DNA from: Zerene cesonia | Taxonomy: Eukaryota; Arthropoda; Insecta; Lepidoptera; Pieridae | Reading direction: 5' to 3' | NCBI RefSeq assembly: GCF_012273895.1 | Contig: NC_052121.1 | Coordinates: forward strand, 496,001 to 560,000 | Length of the DNA: 64,000 bases | Shown here: positions 12,276-24,025 of the stretch, in pieces | Layout: the number at the start of each line of letters is the position of its first letter | Position numbering within the stretch: the first letter of the stretch is position 1 | Program-made: the position numbers and the translations under genes | Notes under the pieces: generated by a model | Databases searched by the model: none | Told to the model about the DNA's origin: nothing | Seen by the model: only the letters and a program-made list of their open reading frames with translations

Positions 12276-14132
12276 ATCCCTAAATCTTTCTTAGCGCACA
12301 AATATTTCGTTATTGATAGTTTTATTACCGGATAGCAGATAATCTCGACGTCTACAGACTTGCGCACAATTTGTCTGTCGTTTGAAATATGCGAGTGGGT
12401 TTCATATCAGATGTCGTGATATGCGCTGCCATAGATCAAGCGGCGCAGATGTGCCATCTCGCGAACCGTTCTTGCCTCGACCTGAAATGAAACTAGTTTC
12501 TTGGCATTTTCATTTTGATTTACTCGGTCTGCACTAATGAGTATTAAGTAGTAATTGCTGGCGACGCGGAAGCGGAGGTTTACTTTTAAATAACATCCTT
12601 CAGATGAAGTTGTAGGTAATTATTATAATGATGACATATGAAAATTTATCGATCAATTCCATTTTCATACTACCACAAACGCTTCGTTGTATGGAAATGG
12701 AGCTATGAAATGTCAGTCCTAAAGTGCCCTACATTTTGGTGATTTGTATATAATAATGTATTTATAATGAGGTACTGTAAATAGCATAGATCATAATCTT
12801 TGGAACACGAGTAACTAGCCATTCCAGCTTGTGTGGACAAGGTTTCTAACAAAGCGGACAATGTCCACTAATCTGTGCACAATACGTGAAATAGAAACTG
12901 CAAGTCAAGACATAACAGAATTAAACGTCGCACTGTCGCATTTGACACGAACCGACTGACGTATCCGATTGATACCTTGCTCTTTGCCCGTTCAAAATTA
13001 ACTCTAATAACTTCAAATAAGGTCGCTTTTGCGCTGCAAAGAAGTTATTAGCGGGAAACATCAGCATCCATCATAATTTTGCCTCATTTTGTAATGCTAT
13101 GCTGCTATATTTTCATATGTAAATGCAATTTTCTATTTACCGCTGGCAGTAACTTTATGTTAAGGGTGTAAGGTGGGTTTTCGCGATGCATTTTAACGTC
13201 AGTGCGTAGGAACACTCTGGTTATACTTGTTGGAAAGTTGTCGACGGTCTTGGGTTTTATTTCGCTAATCAGTCTGCGATTTCTCTGCTGCGCTTTCATG
13301 CTTTGATTAGATGTAAATGCGTGAACAAATGGCGTGTCCGTCAGTGCGCTTAGCGCTAATATTACATTTGTTTTATTTGTCACTAAAGACTTATAAAATT
13401 TACAGACATATGTAATTCACAAATTGATTTAATTTTTTGTGCGTTGAAAAGTTTCAGTATGGTGTTATGAGTTATTGAATATATTCTGAAGCGTTATAAA
13501 ACTTGTGAAAACTATTATCTGACGGGAAAAACAACACTGTAATAAAACGGTTGAAAAATAATTATTTAATCCATAAATATCTGAAGTAGTTGCAGTTTAG
13601 TATAGCTCTAATGCTCTTTACAGCCACTCGACACTAGGTGTCGCTGACAGGTGATCGGACATTCATTTTAAATTATTACGCATCGCGTACTGTAGGGTTG
13701 TCACAAAACTTTATTTTTATTATTATATTAGCACTTTTATATATTGATACTACTATCTAAGATATAATTGTTCATTATAATAGTTTGCGTTTGCTAAATT
13801 TTTCAAGAAATGTTAAACTTCAGTAGCTTTAATATTATTGAAAATTCCTAAAATTTCTTTCAAGTATAAACCAAGCGTATTATTATTTCTTGCAATTCTA
13901 AAACGCTAATTTCTACTCACGCCACTGATGATTTTTATTTTTTTAATATTCGTCTTCCGATTATTCATAATACCTTTAGATTCTAATGAATTCTAGCCCT
14001 CAGTTAGGTTGCAATACAGTTATACGCAAAATTAGAACGATCGTGTCGTAAGGTCTGCATCGCCGTCTATTCATTGACTTTGATTTACTGTAAGAATCTG
14101 CAAAACATTAGCGCTGAAAGACCTCTTTAGTT
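11111..14132. other. Non-coding stretch with scattered CpG-richer patches
   Basis: Overlapping short frames on both strands at 11560-11915 are judged chance. GC-richer patches at about 12350-12490 and 13620-13690 have CpG words but no exon structure. One exact TAGGGTTGTCAC copy lies at 13693-13704. No gene was recognised. Confidence 0.5.
12244..12274. repeat. (TG)15 microsatellite
   Basis: This is an uninterrupted TG/GT dinucleotide run of 31 bases. It is likely polymorphic and has Z-DNA-forming potential. Confidence 0.97.
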
Positions 14133-14212
14133 ACTCTTAGTACCTAGTACATATTCAATTAAGTTTGTATAACTTCAACAAAATTGAATATGTACCAGTA
14201 GGTATACTAACC
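14133..14212. repeat. Imperfect inverted repeat with perfect 14-bp core arms
   Basis: GTACATATTCAATT at 14147-14160 is the exact reverse complement of AATTGAATATGTAC at 14182-14195, with a 21-base loop. Pairing continues imperfectly outward (CTTAGTACC against GGTATACTAA). It could be a tiny MITE-like foldback or a transcribed hairpin. I see no flanking target duplication. Confidence 0.7.
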
Positions 14213-14568
14213 TAAAAAGTAAATGTTTAATCGATAAGATTTATTTTTAAAGATTTCTTCACCGATGAATTATATAACATCAAAGAATTTTATATTATTA
14301 TATATGTTCTGGATTTGTGAATGAGGCATTTTATACGTTCGAGGAAAGAGAGTCAAGTGAGCAGTGACAACGATTAACGCTCGCTATAATTTTCGCGATT
14401 ATGGCATCTATAATACATATAACTAAGGAGCATTTTTAATTAAATCGCTAGTAGTGTAATTAAATCTACACATACAGATGTTTTTGAAACCGAATATTAT
14501 GAAAAGTTTGAAGATTTACTATTCTATGTGTTTTCTGTATATACAAACAATCGTTTTGTTTCTTTTTC
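14213..14568. other. AT-rich non-coding stretch
   Basis: Unique A/T-rich sequence. No gene or repeat is recognised. Confidence 0.5.
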
Positions 14569-14594
14569 TTCTAATAGATAGCTATCTATTAGAA
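14569..14594. repeat. Perfect 26-bp palindrome
   Basis: The 26 bases are self-complementary without a loop (half-site TTCTAATAGATAG, centre at 14581/14582). After one mismatch, three further flanking pairs match. Confidence 0.9.
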
Positions 14595-14639
14595 CAAATA
14601 TAATATACAATGTAGCTTACATTACTCTGGAAAGCTGTA

Positions 14640-14840
14640 GGATTTTTAGGGTTCCAAAAGGATACAACAGGATCCTATTATTAAGAATTCGCTGTTTGTC
14701 TGTCTGTCTGTTTGCCTGTCCGTCTGTCACCAGGCTACATCTCAGGAACCGTGATAGTTGGACAGTTAAAATTTTCAGAGATGTGTTTGTATTTCTATGG
14801 TCGCTATGACAACAGACATAAATAAAAATATCGAGTTTTC
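14640..14840 (+). repeat. Dispersed lepidopteran-type repeat R, copy 1
   Basis: The words 'AGGGTTCC', the imperfect CTGT/CCGT tract (14700-14728), 'CACCAGGCTACATCTCAGGA', 'ACCGTGATAGTTGGACAGTT' and 'GGTCGCTATGACAACA' match an interspersed repeat that I recall as common in Lepidoptera. Its consensus is bounded by GGGTTCCGT and by CGGCCAAGTGCGAGTCGG. It carries no coding frame. The class is uncertain. Confidence 0.55.
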
Positions 14841-15664
14841 TTATTGTTTCAGTTGTTGTTTTTTAATAATTATGAACTGAAATTCTAAGTAAACGTATTG
14901 TTATAAAATTTGAAAAGTTGCATCTACCAATAGAAATAATAATTTCATAGTTATTATAATATAGACAAATATACAAATGTTATTTATATGAGTAATATTT
15001 GTTTAGATTGCGACATTCGTAATTCAAACTTTTTTGATAAACTCACGCCCATATTATATAAAGACGCCCAAATCAATTTACCGAAGTAATTAGAAAAACT
15101 AATAGCAATCAAATTTGAGTAATAATTTTAAATGAAACGACTCGTGTTTATTTCGAAAACTAATAAAAAATTAAAGAGGCAGCTCTATTTAGTGTAAACG
15201 ATATAATTAAGGTTATTAAAATATTATAATTATAGAGATCGCAGCTCTGACATTTTAATCATCAATAGGTAGTGACGGCTGCTTTTAATCACGGCGGCGT
15301 ATGATCTTAATTAAGGCTTTATTAAAAATTTCCACGAATTAACTGCAGATTTTTGAAAGCTACATAAATTATTAATTTTTACACGTGACGACTGTTGGAG
15401 GTTGATGCGACATCGTGTAGGCTGTCTTGATGGGCCGAGTGAATTCTACAAGTGATATATTTCGTAGTTATTTCAATTAAGTTTGCGCGTAATTTCGTTT
15501 GCCTATGTTTTGAAGTTTGTGCACTGTATTGTTTTTTATGCACTGTTATACAGTAATTGCTGCTTCAATGCGACCTGAAAAGTCCTATGTATGACTATTT
15601 TATAAAGATCGTTGGGACATAGCAGTCTTCCAGCATTATTGTTTGTGACGAGAGATTTTACAAG

Positions 15665-15682
15665 CGACACGATGTCGTGTCG
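15665..15682. repeat. Perfect 8-bp inverted repeat, 2-base centre
   Basis: CGACACGA is followed by TG and then TCGTGTCG. It sits inside a GC-richer island and could be a dimeric transcription-factor site. Confidence 0.8.
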
Positions 15683-17495
15683 TGCCGTATAAAAATCTCA
15701 TATCAATATCCGCCAATATCCAGGTAATGAGGGGTCGGTAATTAAATGTCGCCTGTCAAAGCCGTCGCCGCGTCAAATTATAATACGACTCGCCAAAATG
15801 GCCGACAATGACGTCGCGATACATTTCGAGTGATGGGACATTGTAGCTGACATGGTGTTAGATAGGACATGCGCTGAAACGTCTGCTGATTTGTATGTTT
15901 GTATGTAAAGTTCTGTTTCAAATAGACAGACAGACTCACCGCAACTACGTAAAGCATAGAAACGCAGCACGCTTTATTATTTTCTTAATTGTTGCTGATA
16001 ATTCTTTAACCTAAATAAATACACATTATTTGTGTAACCTTACCTCAAGAATTGCGATACTTTAATCTACTTATTTGAAAAAATAATGAACAGATGTCCC
16101 AGAAAAGACCATGTAATTATCCCAACAAAATACATAAGGACCATTTTAAAATAACCTCTCCAAGCATCTAACAAAAGTATATCAATAAAGATGGAATCAG
16201 ACTAACCGAAAGGCGCACTAAACACGTCCGAGCGTCACCGATCTGCATCTGTCCACACATAAATCTGTCCCGCAAAGAATTAAAACGTCCCGCATTGGCC
16301 CGAATAAATCTTCAAGATATCGACACGGGGACACTATATTTTACAAGTTTTTGACAGCCGATAGGGAGTCAATGCCACCTGCTATGATGCGGTATTATGA
16401 TCAATTCTGTGATGCTGATAGCGTTCAGAGGTGTTAAGTGAATAAGCCGTGAGGTCTGTTTGAAATGTTTGTGTTTAGGCGCGAGTGGGAGCGCGTGTTG
16501 TACTTGCCGTCTGCATTCGTACTGATAGTAATGAAAGGTTCATTTAGCAGATTTTAAAAATATTTTTTGTCAGTTATTTAATGTTTAAATGTTATGATAT
16601 TGATATCTATTAAATAAAAGCAATGCTATTAGATGAATTTCTTGGAAATTAGAAAAAAGAAAAGCCAGTAGCCATTTTTATGGAAGGTTAAATTAATATT
16701 GCAAAATATTGATTTGATTGGAGTCCTTATGACACAAAAATTGAATTACGATCGCAACATTTTCAAGGCAAGCTTTAACATATAACTGAAATTAATTAAA
16801 ATTATGCAATTATCGTGTGAGCTTTTTATCACTATGTAAGTCAATTAATATCTACAACCGACAGATCGTTGTCAGATTGACAGGCTTTAAGATACAACCT
16901 TGTGTGGTGACAGAAGGTGACCCCGAAAATTGATATAAAAATGTCGTGCTTTTGTAAATGTTCTTAAAGTTTCACTGTATTAAATGGAAGGTTGTTCTGA
17001 ATATGATGTTTGGGATGAAATTTACTTAAAGCACTTTGAGGAGCTAGTTTCATACAAACCTATATGTTTTTCCTTTCTTTATATATTTTTTTGAATACTT
17101 TAAATTGCGAGTATGTTCGTCGAGCATAATTATTTTTTATGTTATTAACTTACTGTATTCAATTATTCAGGTTTCAATGTGAAACTTAGTGTATAAACGA
17201 CTCACTATATTAATAATGATGTCAAACCAATTCTGCATAGCAGCGCTAAGCAACAAACCACCTTTCATTTGCTTCAAGCATACATACACAACAGTAGAGC
17301 TACGGAACATCCATTGCACGTCACAGTAAATCACAAACACAGGCTCAATCAGCGGACGAATCCCGACCCAAAGAAGTTAATAAATTGTCAAGGTAAAGAA
17401 AAATAAAGTCACCAATAACAGTATAGTTTCGAGTTTATGTTGACGCCCTTTATCTCTGACGGACGGGTTTTATTGTGTCTATAAAGTTGGGAATT

Positions 17496-17518
17496 CACGC
17501 ATCGATGTTTGATGCGTG
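17496..17518. repeat. 8-bp inverted repeat, 7-base loop
   Basis: CACGCATC (17496-17503) pairs exactly with GATGCGTG (17511-17518). It lies in a CpG-bearing island at about 17460-17600. Confidence 0.8.
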
Positions 17519-17938
17519 CGCGCTGGAGAGCGATAAATAGCAAGGCTGTGTGACGAGGTTTGGCCTGACCTTTTGGCAGGAGTCTGAATTGTGATGAGAG
17601 GTTTGTGGTCATTAGATGAATTCAGTTTTTATTTGTTTCTGAAATTCTGAGTTAGAAAATAGTGATAAAATGGATGTACTTTACGAATTGAAAATTTTGA
17701 TTTTAAAGTGTAAATAACAATCATTAATAAACAAAATAACATTTCTGATTGACGAATAGTACAAATAGTTCGTGACGATTGTCAAAATGTATTATTTTTA
17801 TTAGTTTTCAGTAACTATTAACTGAGCTTATTTTATTTTTTAAGTATTGAATCCATATATTCGTGTGTTAGTAACGATACTATGAAAGTTTTTAATAATA
17901 TTTACGTGATATATTTTGACTTAGTGCTATATATGCAA

Positions 17939-18020
17939 CTAGTTTTCAACCATGGCTTCGGCCGTGTAGTCCAAGGAACACAATGCACTGCAGGATTTCC
18001 CCTCAAATGTCTCAATGTCG
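17939..18020 (-). mobile_element. H repeat fragment
   Basis: The left end 'AACTAGTTTTCAACCATGGC' followed by 'TTCGGCCGTGTAGTC' matches the 3' end of the Helitron-like family read on the minus strand (GAC..ACGGCCGAAGCC...CTAG). Only the 3'-terminal part is recognisable. Confidence 0.5.
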
Positions 18021-18039
18021 TTGACATCAAAACAACTTA

Positions 18040-18291
18040 TTTTTTATTTATTTTTTTTTAATGTTACAGTCGGCAATGGAGCTGGTGGGACGCCTGATTG
18101 TAAGCGCTACCACCGCCCATGAACATTCGTAGAGGCATAAGGTCCTTTGCAGACCTTACGCCTCTACAAATGGATTGCCGACTTTTTGGGAATGGGTTAA
18201 GGAAGGATTGGCGATAGGAATAAAGGAAAGGACTTGGAAGGGTAAGGAAAGGGATATGGGCCTCCGGCTCCCCCACTCACCGAACGATTCT
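18040..18291 (-). mobile_element. Repeat P, copy 3
   Basis: A T-rich tail (18040-18060) precedes 'AGTCGGCAATGGAGCTGGTG', 'TGTAAGCGCTACCACCGCCC' and 'GGCCTCCGGCTCCCCCACTC'. A strong foldback spans 18124-18172: about 21 bp per arm with two mismatches around the loop CTTTGCA. The copy is truncated upstream of the block present in copy 1. Translations here are only repeat sequence. Confidence 0.75.
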
Positions 18292-20706
18292 TATCGATTG
18301 CAATGTTATATACATTCATAAATCATTGTAATTCTGTTTTGTACTACATCCAGGTATAATATAAAACAACTAATTTACGTTAAATTTACCATTTGAGATT
18401 ATCGATAATATTCAGTAGATTTATTTATTTTCCCTTGCGGTTACTTGTACGATAGTATGTGTATAACAATTAGTTTGAAATCTTTAAAATATTTTCACTT
18501 AATAAAGTCTAACATCAACATTTAGATGAAAGAAAGTAAATATAATTGCATCTCCATCAGACATACACACATAAAAATCGCACTGATTTAATAAACATAA
18601 ATTTAATAACTTAATTTGGACTATCATTAAATATTGTAAGAAGTTGTGTATTAAATTATTTGTGTTAATTAACATCAACCGATATTCTGAAAGCGGTTAT
18701 GCCATTAAAGCGTTCCTTTAAATAATTAAAACAAAATTGATAAAACAAGTTCCGATAGTAATTCAATAACTCCACATAAAGCGACTCAAATTGATCTCGC
18801 GACAATTTTGACGAAAATATACTAATAAATAATCCGTAATAGGTCCCGAGTCCATTTAATAAGATAACACATTTGACGAATTAAATTATCGTGCCAATTA
18901 GTGAAAAAAAACATGTAATATATGAGCTTTTGAATGTGGAAAGTCGTTGCAAGGAGACGCTCGTGTGAAAAATAGAATAAAACACTTGTCATTGGCTTGG
19001 TGCAGATTTTGATACTGGTGAATTTATGGTAGACGAGATTTCAATGTCATTATCATATTACGTCATTGGTTGCTTTTCGAAATTTATATTTTTTTCGTAG
19101 ATAGAAGTGAGTGTATATATAAAACGTTAATTATTTGCACATTTATATGGGTACGAAACACGTTTTTAATCCGTCACAATTGGACATAAGTACATAAATA
19201 TTTCATTGTCAAAAACAATATAAATCAAAATAATGGTCATAATGCACCCGCATCAAAAGATCGCGTGTCGAATTACATATATGATATTAAATTTATTACA
19301 AACATCGAGTATCTCCCTTTCTTGGATTTTACAAAAAAATCATCGATTTTATCACGAGAGCTTGTTAATTTATCGACTTCTAGAAGGTTCGAAATGCTTT
19401 GTCAGCGATTAACCCTTTATTTATCGATATTACGATTTTATTGTAATCGCTTCTTGAAGGATCCGGTATGATTTTTTACGCTTTGATATGTATTTACATT
19501 CCAATGTGGTGAATTTTATAGTTTCCAGAATATAATCACTTTTATTACAGAAGTATACAATTTGGAATACAGAAAATATTCTTAACAACACAGTACTAAA
19601 GTGATATTATGTCTTGTTGTTTGGCTAATAAGTTCCCAAGTCTGAATAGATAAAAAAAAAACAATAAAATGTAATAATGAACGGTGCATTTAGTTATTAG
19701 ATTATTCATAATACAGGTTTAGTTTGACCTTCTACTAGATGGCGCTATGTGAATGATTCGAAATTATGATAATTGTGGAATTGGTTTCACGTTTTGTTTG
19801 TGGTCTAAACGTATGTATGTAAACATTCGTAGGTACATTTAATCTCAAAATTTATCGGTACGTCATGATAGTCAGAAGTATAGAAAAAAAGTCAATTGGT
19901 AATTCAACAGAAGAGACATTTCCCGTATCCCCTTATGGTGTACGAGGTGAATAGATTGAATATCAGTATCACTGACCAATTTTCATTTCGAATATCCATA
20001 TTACAGGTAATGGGTAATATTATGATTGAAAATAATACAGTCGAATTGAGAACCTCCTTTTGGATAGGTCGGTTAACAAAAAGGCATACTTTAGGCAACC
20101 TAAAAGTTCAGACTCTAACAAGTTGCCTAAAATGTCGCTAATGACATTCAATCATATGTCAATAGGAGTCAATGTCAAACAGGTCGGATGCAGTTTCGTT
20201 TTTTTTTTCTGTTTTCTGTATATTACTAAACGCTCGTACAGATTAACCATTTAGATCTATTAGTTATATATTTGTTTTTGATTTAAATAACTGGCAATAA
20301 AGTCGATTTGATTTATTCTTTTTAACGTCTACGTCCATTCGTTTTGTTTCTATGTTTGCGTCTACTGGTGAGGTCACTTTTTAGATCTTGTCAAAAAATA
20401 TGACTAATAATTCAAGATCAAGGCATTCTAATAGGAAAGCTTTAAATTAATTTACTCAAGTATTTCATTTTGACTCGTTTTATTTATCGAGTGAACGTAT
20501 GAGTTCTTTGTTCAAAATTTCCTGATTATTGTTGGGCTTTGTTGTGCTGTGTGTTTGTATCAAACTACTCCCAAAAGCGTATAGAGGTGAAATGTAATAA
20601 AAAAAGACGTGTGGCTTATACGTTTACTTGTTAGTAATTGTACTCTATTCTTCATATTTTTTTATAAAGTTGACAATTGTGTTTGTTTCTCCGTGTGTGA
20701 CTACAG
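18292..20706. other. AT-rich non-coding stretch
   Basis: Long A/T-rich unique sequence. It contains TAGATGGCGCTA at 19736-19747, a CTCF-like word that recurs elsewhere, and several short AT-driven frames that I reject. A polypyrimidine-rich segment builds up just before 20706, ahead of a candidate exon. Confidence 0.5.
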
Positions 20707-20818
20707 AACGGCTGTTATTCCAGATGAGCGGTCGCGAGGCGGGCGGCAGGCGCGCCTAAGATGCGCTCAAAGCAGCAACCCAGACCATCCTACCGTTGGC
20801 TCAGCCCGAACGAAAACG
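20707..20818 (+). CDS. Candidate spliced exon, product unknown
   Basis: A 112-base GC-rich block sits abruptly in AT-rich DNA. It is bordered on the left by a pyrimidine-rich tract ending TGACTACAG (20698-20706) and on the right by G|GTTAGT (from 20819), a fair acceptor and donor pair on the + strand. One frame stays open across the whole block (37 codons, beginning ACG GCT GTT after one leftover base). The other two frames contain stops. Alternatively it is a first coding exon starting at the ATG at 20761, giving Met-Arg-Ser-Lys-Gln-Gln-Pro-Arg-Pro-Ser-Tyr-Arg-Trp-Leu-Ser-Pro, with an in-frame TGA upstream. I recognise no protein family. It could also be an untranslated exon or a regulatory island. 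Confidence 0.3.
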
Positions 20819-22427
20819 GTTAGTGATTATTTATATGAAATGGTTCTCAAATGTGGAACGAATTGTTTAATTTATTCGGTGTTGGTGCGATGCATAAAGT
20901 TGCTGATTGTTATTATATAATTATGAATGAATTCGTCTTGTGGCAAAGTATAGTCGAAAGATATCTTTATTCAATCTCAAACAAAAATATATTTGAAATA
21001 TTATTCACATGTTAAAACATTAATTTCACTTATATAGAATTGATTAATCTAAATCATACCGCAACAAAGCTTCGTTCAGTTATCAAATGACAAGAATTAG
21101 TCAAAAATATCTGAACTGAAAGTTGGATAAAAACGCAACTAAAATATGGCTTATTTTAAGAGTTGTTTTGTCATCAATTTGCAGTCTTGTCACAATTGCA
21201 TAGAGTCGTTATTGTTGAGAGCAAAGCGACACGGTGTCACAAGTTTAAATATTCAAAGTGAAATGCAATAAATATAAAGTTATTGCTATAGAAAAAACGT
21301 TACACAAACACAGTGCATAACTCATAGGTCTTTTTGTATGTTAAGCCACCGTGACGCTATAAATTATATTTATTTTTGCTATTATACGCTTTTTGTCGGG
21401 AATAATGGGTGTTAAAGTGCAGAGCTGGCCTGGGACCGAGACGCACTTGGCCGTTACGTTTGGGATACGTCAATGTTGTTGAATGAAGTTTTACAGTGAG
21501 TTAGATAGGATATATAATTTATTTTGTGTTAATAATCTGTAATCTACACGTCTATTATTAAAATAATAGTTGAATTGAAGGTAATTTTTGTAAATTTTAA
21601 CTCTGAACTTATCTACGTATTCGGTATTCGAACTTCATTTTCTATTAGAAAACGGAATTATTATCTTAGTGTTGATCCCTGTATAACCCGAACGCATCCA
21701 GCGCTAAATACTAATGTAAAATTAATAATACTTTAATTGATCATTAATATATTCAAACTGAATGCAGAAGACACGTTTTTAGTAAATATGTAATTAATTA
21801 ATATGTTTAATATCGTGTTCCATAAAAATTTTGAATAATTTTCAGTGAGCCCACAGAATTGGTGACGATAAATTTCAACCCCATATTATAATCGTTAAAT
21901 TGTAACTTAGAAAAAATTAGTAGAATGCCCCTTACCTTTCCACGTATCAAATTTAAATTTATATTCTTGATCTCTGTGTTACAAACGCACATCTGTTCGG
22001 AAATCAGCGTGTCTCGGTACAATAACTCGCAGGGAGGTGCAATAAAAACCGTGTGCTGTGCATAGTCTTCACTAATTTATGGCCCACTGCGGGTTTGCGT
22101 CATGCTTTCCCTTGCCATTGTGCGGGGCATGGGGCATTCATTAGAATACGGTGCGTGAATTGGGACAGTGTGGTTCTTGAAATCGCTGGTGGGCCGTTTG
22201 CATGTCTATTGTTTTCGGTTTTTGGGTTAGGAAATAGCCACCTTCGAAATAGCCAATCGTGATGTGACGCAATTCTTAATGAGAATAAAGAAAGTGCAGT
22301 ATTATTTAAATAATTTTAAGACGTAAGTTTCAAATGTTTAAGGAATTATTTGTCGCCTTAAGCTGCCGAACTATTGAAGTGATATTGATTTATTATTTAT
22401 TAATTATGATGTGTAATTTAAATTATG
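20819..22427. other. AT-rich non-coding stretch with two GC-richer islands
   Basis: Islands lie at about 21330-21480 and 22040-22250. The second contains TTTGCATG, an octamer-like word. Frames within them show no splice support. No gene was recognised. Confidence 0.45.
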
Positions 22428-22650
22428 CTGTTGCCCGCAGCTTCGTTCGTACGGTCTTAATAAATTTTCTTGGTACAAACTTGCATTCCCTATTTTATAG
22501 CCTTGGGGTCAGAATTTATTAAAATCCTTTCAAAGCGGATGCCTCCGTCATAACATCTATCTTCATGCCAAATTTCAGTCCGATCCGTCCAGTGGTTTGG
22601 ATCCATGTCCGTCAGTCAACTTTGAGTTATGTATATTTAGATTTCAAACA
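22428..22650 (-). mobile_element. H-type repeat, diverged copy
   Basis: It begins TTGCCCGCAGCTTCGTTCGT, the minus-strand 3' end of this repeat type. It continues with 'GCCAAATTTCAGTCCGATCC', 'GTCCAGTGGTTTGGA' and ends with a degraded 'TTATGTATATTTAG' resembling the TTATAATATTAG end. The body is a different subfamily from the 7.1-kb and 23.8-kb copies. Confidence 0.55.
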
Positions 22651-23778
22651 CAGCTTGTTTTATGCCTATCTAGGACAAACTATGATAGGTATTCAAAAGC
22701 ACTATATTTCTGAAAAATATGTACCAAATAACTCAAACAGCATCATTCACGTCCAATTAACGATCGGATCTGTAAGCTTTTCATAAAACAATCGTCAACA
22801 AATCCTGGCTCGTAAACCCATTGATGTTTTACGATTGCCGGCTCCCGTCTTAGTTTTATGTTGTAATTATATGGTTCCTTGTGGTTGGGTTTGGTGGGGT
22901 TGAGTAGTAAATTGTGGTGATGGAAAAAATTGTAAGGATGTCACATTAGCATATTTTTTGGAAGCTCTGAAACTAATGGATGTAATTAAGTTCTATTTTA
23001 TGGATGTATTGTTACGTTTCGAAGTGATTTTAGTTGTTTCGTGTGCAAATGAGTTCTTTTTATCAAAAAGTTATGATATAATATAAAACAATAAAGTAAT
23101 TCAAATAATGTCTTTCACTATTCCAACTTTGAATAATATAATTATTCTGCTGAACCTTATTTTTATTTGACGAGTTCTGATGAAGGCTTATTATCACACC
23201 TTATGGATAGAGATTAAATTTAAAAATTGCTTGGTAGGACACTGGAATCAATCGGAACTGCCTATTCACGGTTATAATTAAGTGTGTTTAGGAACATTAA
23301 AAACGATAGATACATAATATTACATTTTTACGACAGAGAATAAGTTATAAAACGTTTATATCTAAAGGCTGTCACAGCGAATCCATCACGGGCGCCAATA
23401 AAAAGCAATAGTGAATCATAAACGGGCTATAAACCGGCGAAAAAAAAAAGTGTCGCATCCGCGTAAAGCTGTGTTTACAAACAGTGGGCGCACTGTATCT
23501 TTACGATCGGTCGGATAGGCCGAAAACAACCGATGCCTGATTTATTGAGTTCGGAATGACTCCCGTCTTTGAGCGGCCGATCGCAATTTACGGCTCCATA
23601 CAGTTTTATAACTGATTTTATCTATCGTTAACTTTGGCAATAGTCTTCGGTTTAGGCGGTTTATACACTATTCATTGGGATTTTACTGCGTTGTGTGTTT
23701 GGATACCGTTGGTTGGTTGATAATGTGGATTTTTCTGATTAGTCAATTAATAAACAATTTATTAAAATATTATGTATA
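22651..23778. other. Non-coding stretch with GC-richer block at 23390-23640
   Basis: The block combines CAATAAAAAGCAATAG, TTTACAAAC, AATCATAAACGG and TTTATTGAG words with CpG-rich spacers. Such words fit Hox, Caudal and forkhead sites. No exon is visible, and the regulatory role is inferred from composition only. Confidence 0.35.
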
Positions 23779-23950
23779 TACTGGTTGTGCCCCGTAGTTT
23801 TACCCACGCAGTAGCTGATGTTATATAGTCTATAACCTTCCTTAATAAATAGGCTATCTAACACTGAAATAATTTTTCAAATCGGACCAGTAGTTACTGA
23901 GATTAGAGTTCAAACAAACAAACTCTTCAGCTTTATAATATTGGTAGAGA
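23779..23950 (-). mobile_element. H repeat, near full length, subfamily with CTTCAGC end
   Basis: Read on the minus strand it starts near CTACCAATATTATAAAGCTG and continues GAAGAGTTTGTTTGTTTGAA, ATCTCAGTAACTACTGGTCC and TAGCCTATTTATTAAGGAAGG. It ends in a degraded GGGGCACAACCAG. It is very similar to the copy at 38823-38987. A SINE has inserted immediately to its right. Confidence 0.7.
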
Positions 23951-23954
23951 TGTG

Positions 23955-23963
23955 TATTGATCA
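23955..23963. repeat. Target-site duplication, left copy
   Basis: TATTGATCA here matches TATTGATCA at 24335-24343 exactly. The pair flanks the SINE at 23964-24334. Confidence 0.8.
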
Positions 23964-23964
23964 G

Positions 23965-24025
23965 ATCATCATCGTTATCATCATCATTATCATCACCATC
24001 ATCATCAGCATCATCATCACCATCA
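23965..24025. repeat. Imperfect (ATC)n tail of the SINE
   Basis: ATC/ACC/GTT trinucleotides with a few interruptions, forming the 3' tail of the minus-strand SINE. Confidence 0.9.

Larger units (their letters stand above)
14841..17938. other. Mostly unique non-coding stretch with GC-richer islands
   Basis: Islands at about 15240-15350 (with CTTAATTAAGG), 15650-15860 (with AAAATGGCCGAC and GACGTC words), 16190-16450 and 17460-17600 stand out from A/T-rich surroundings. They resemble candidate cis-regulatory DNA. Short open frames inside them lack splice or codon-usage support. No gene was recognised. Confidence 0.45.

Noticed and set aside
14699..14728. CTGT-rich tract as a possible CRISPR or minisatellite
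   Set aside because: It is a short imperfect (CTGT/CCGT) run that is an internal part of interspersed repeat R. There are no spacers.
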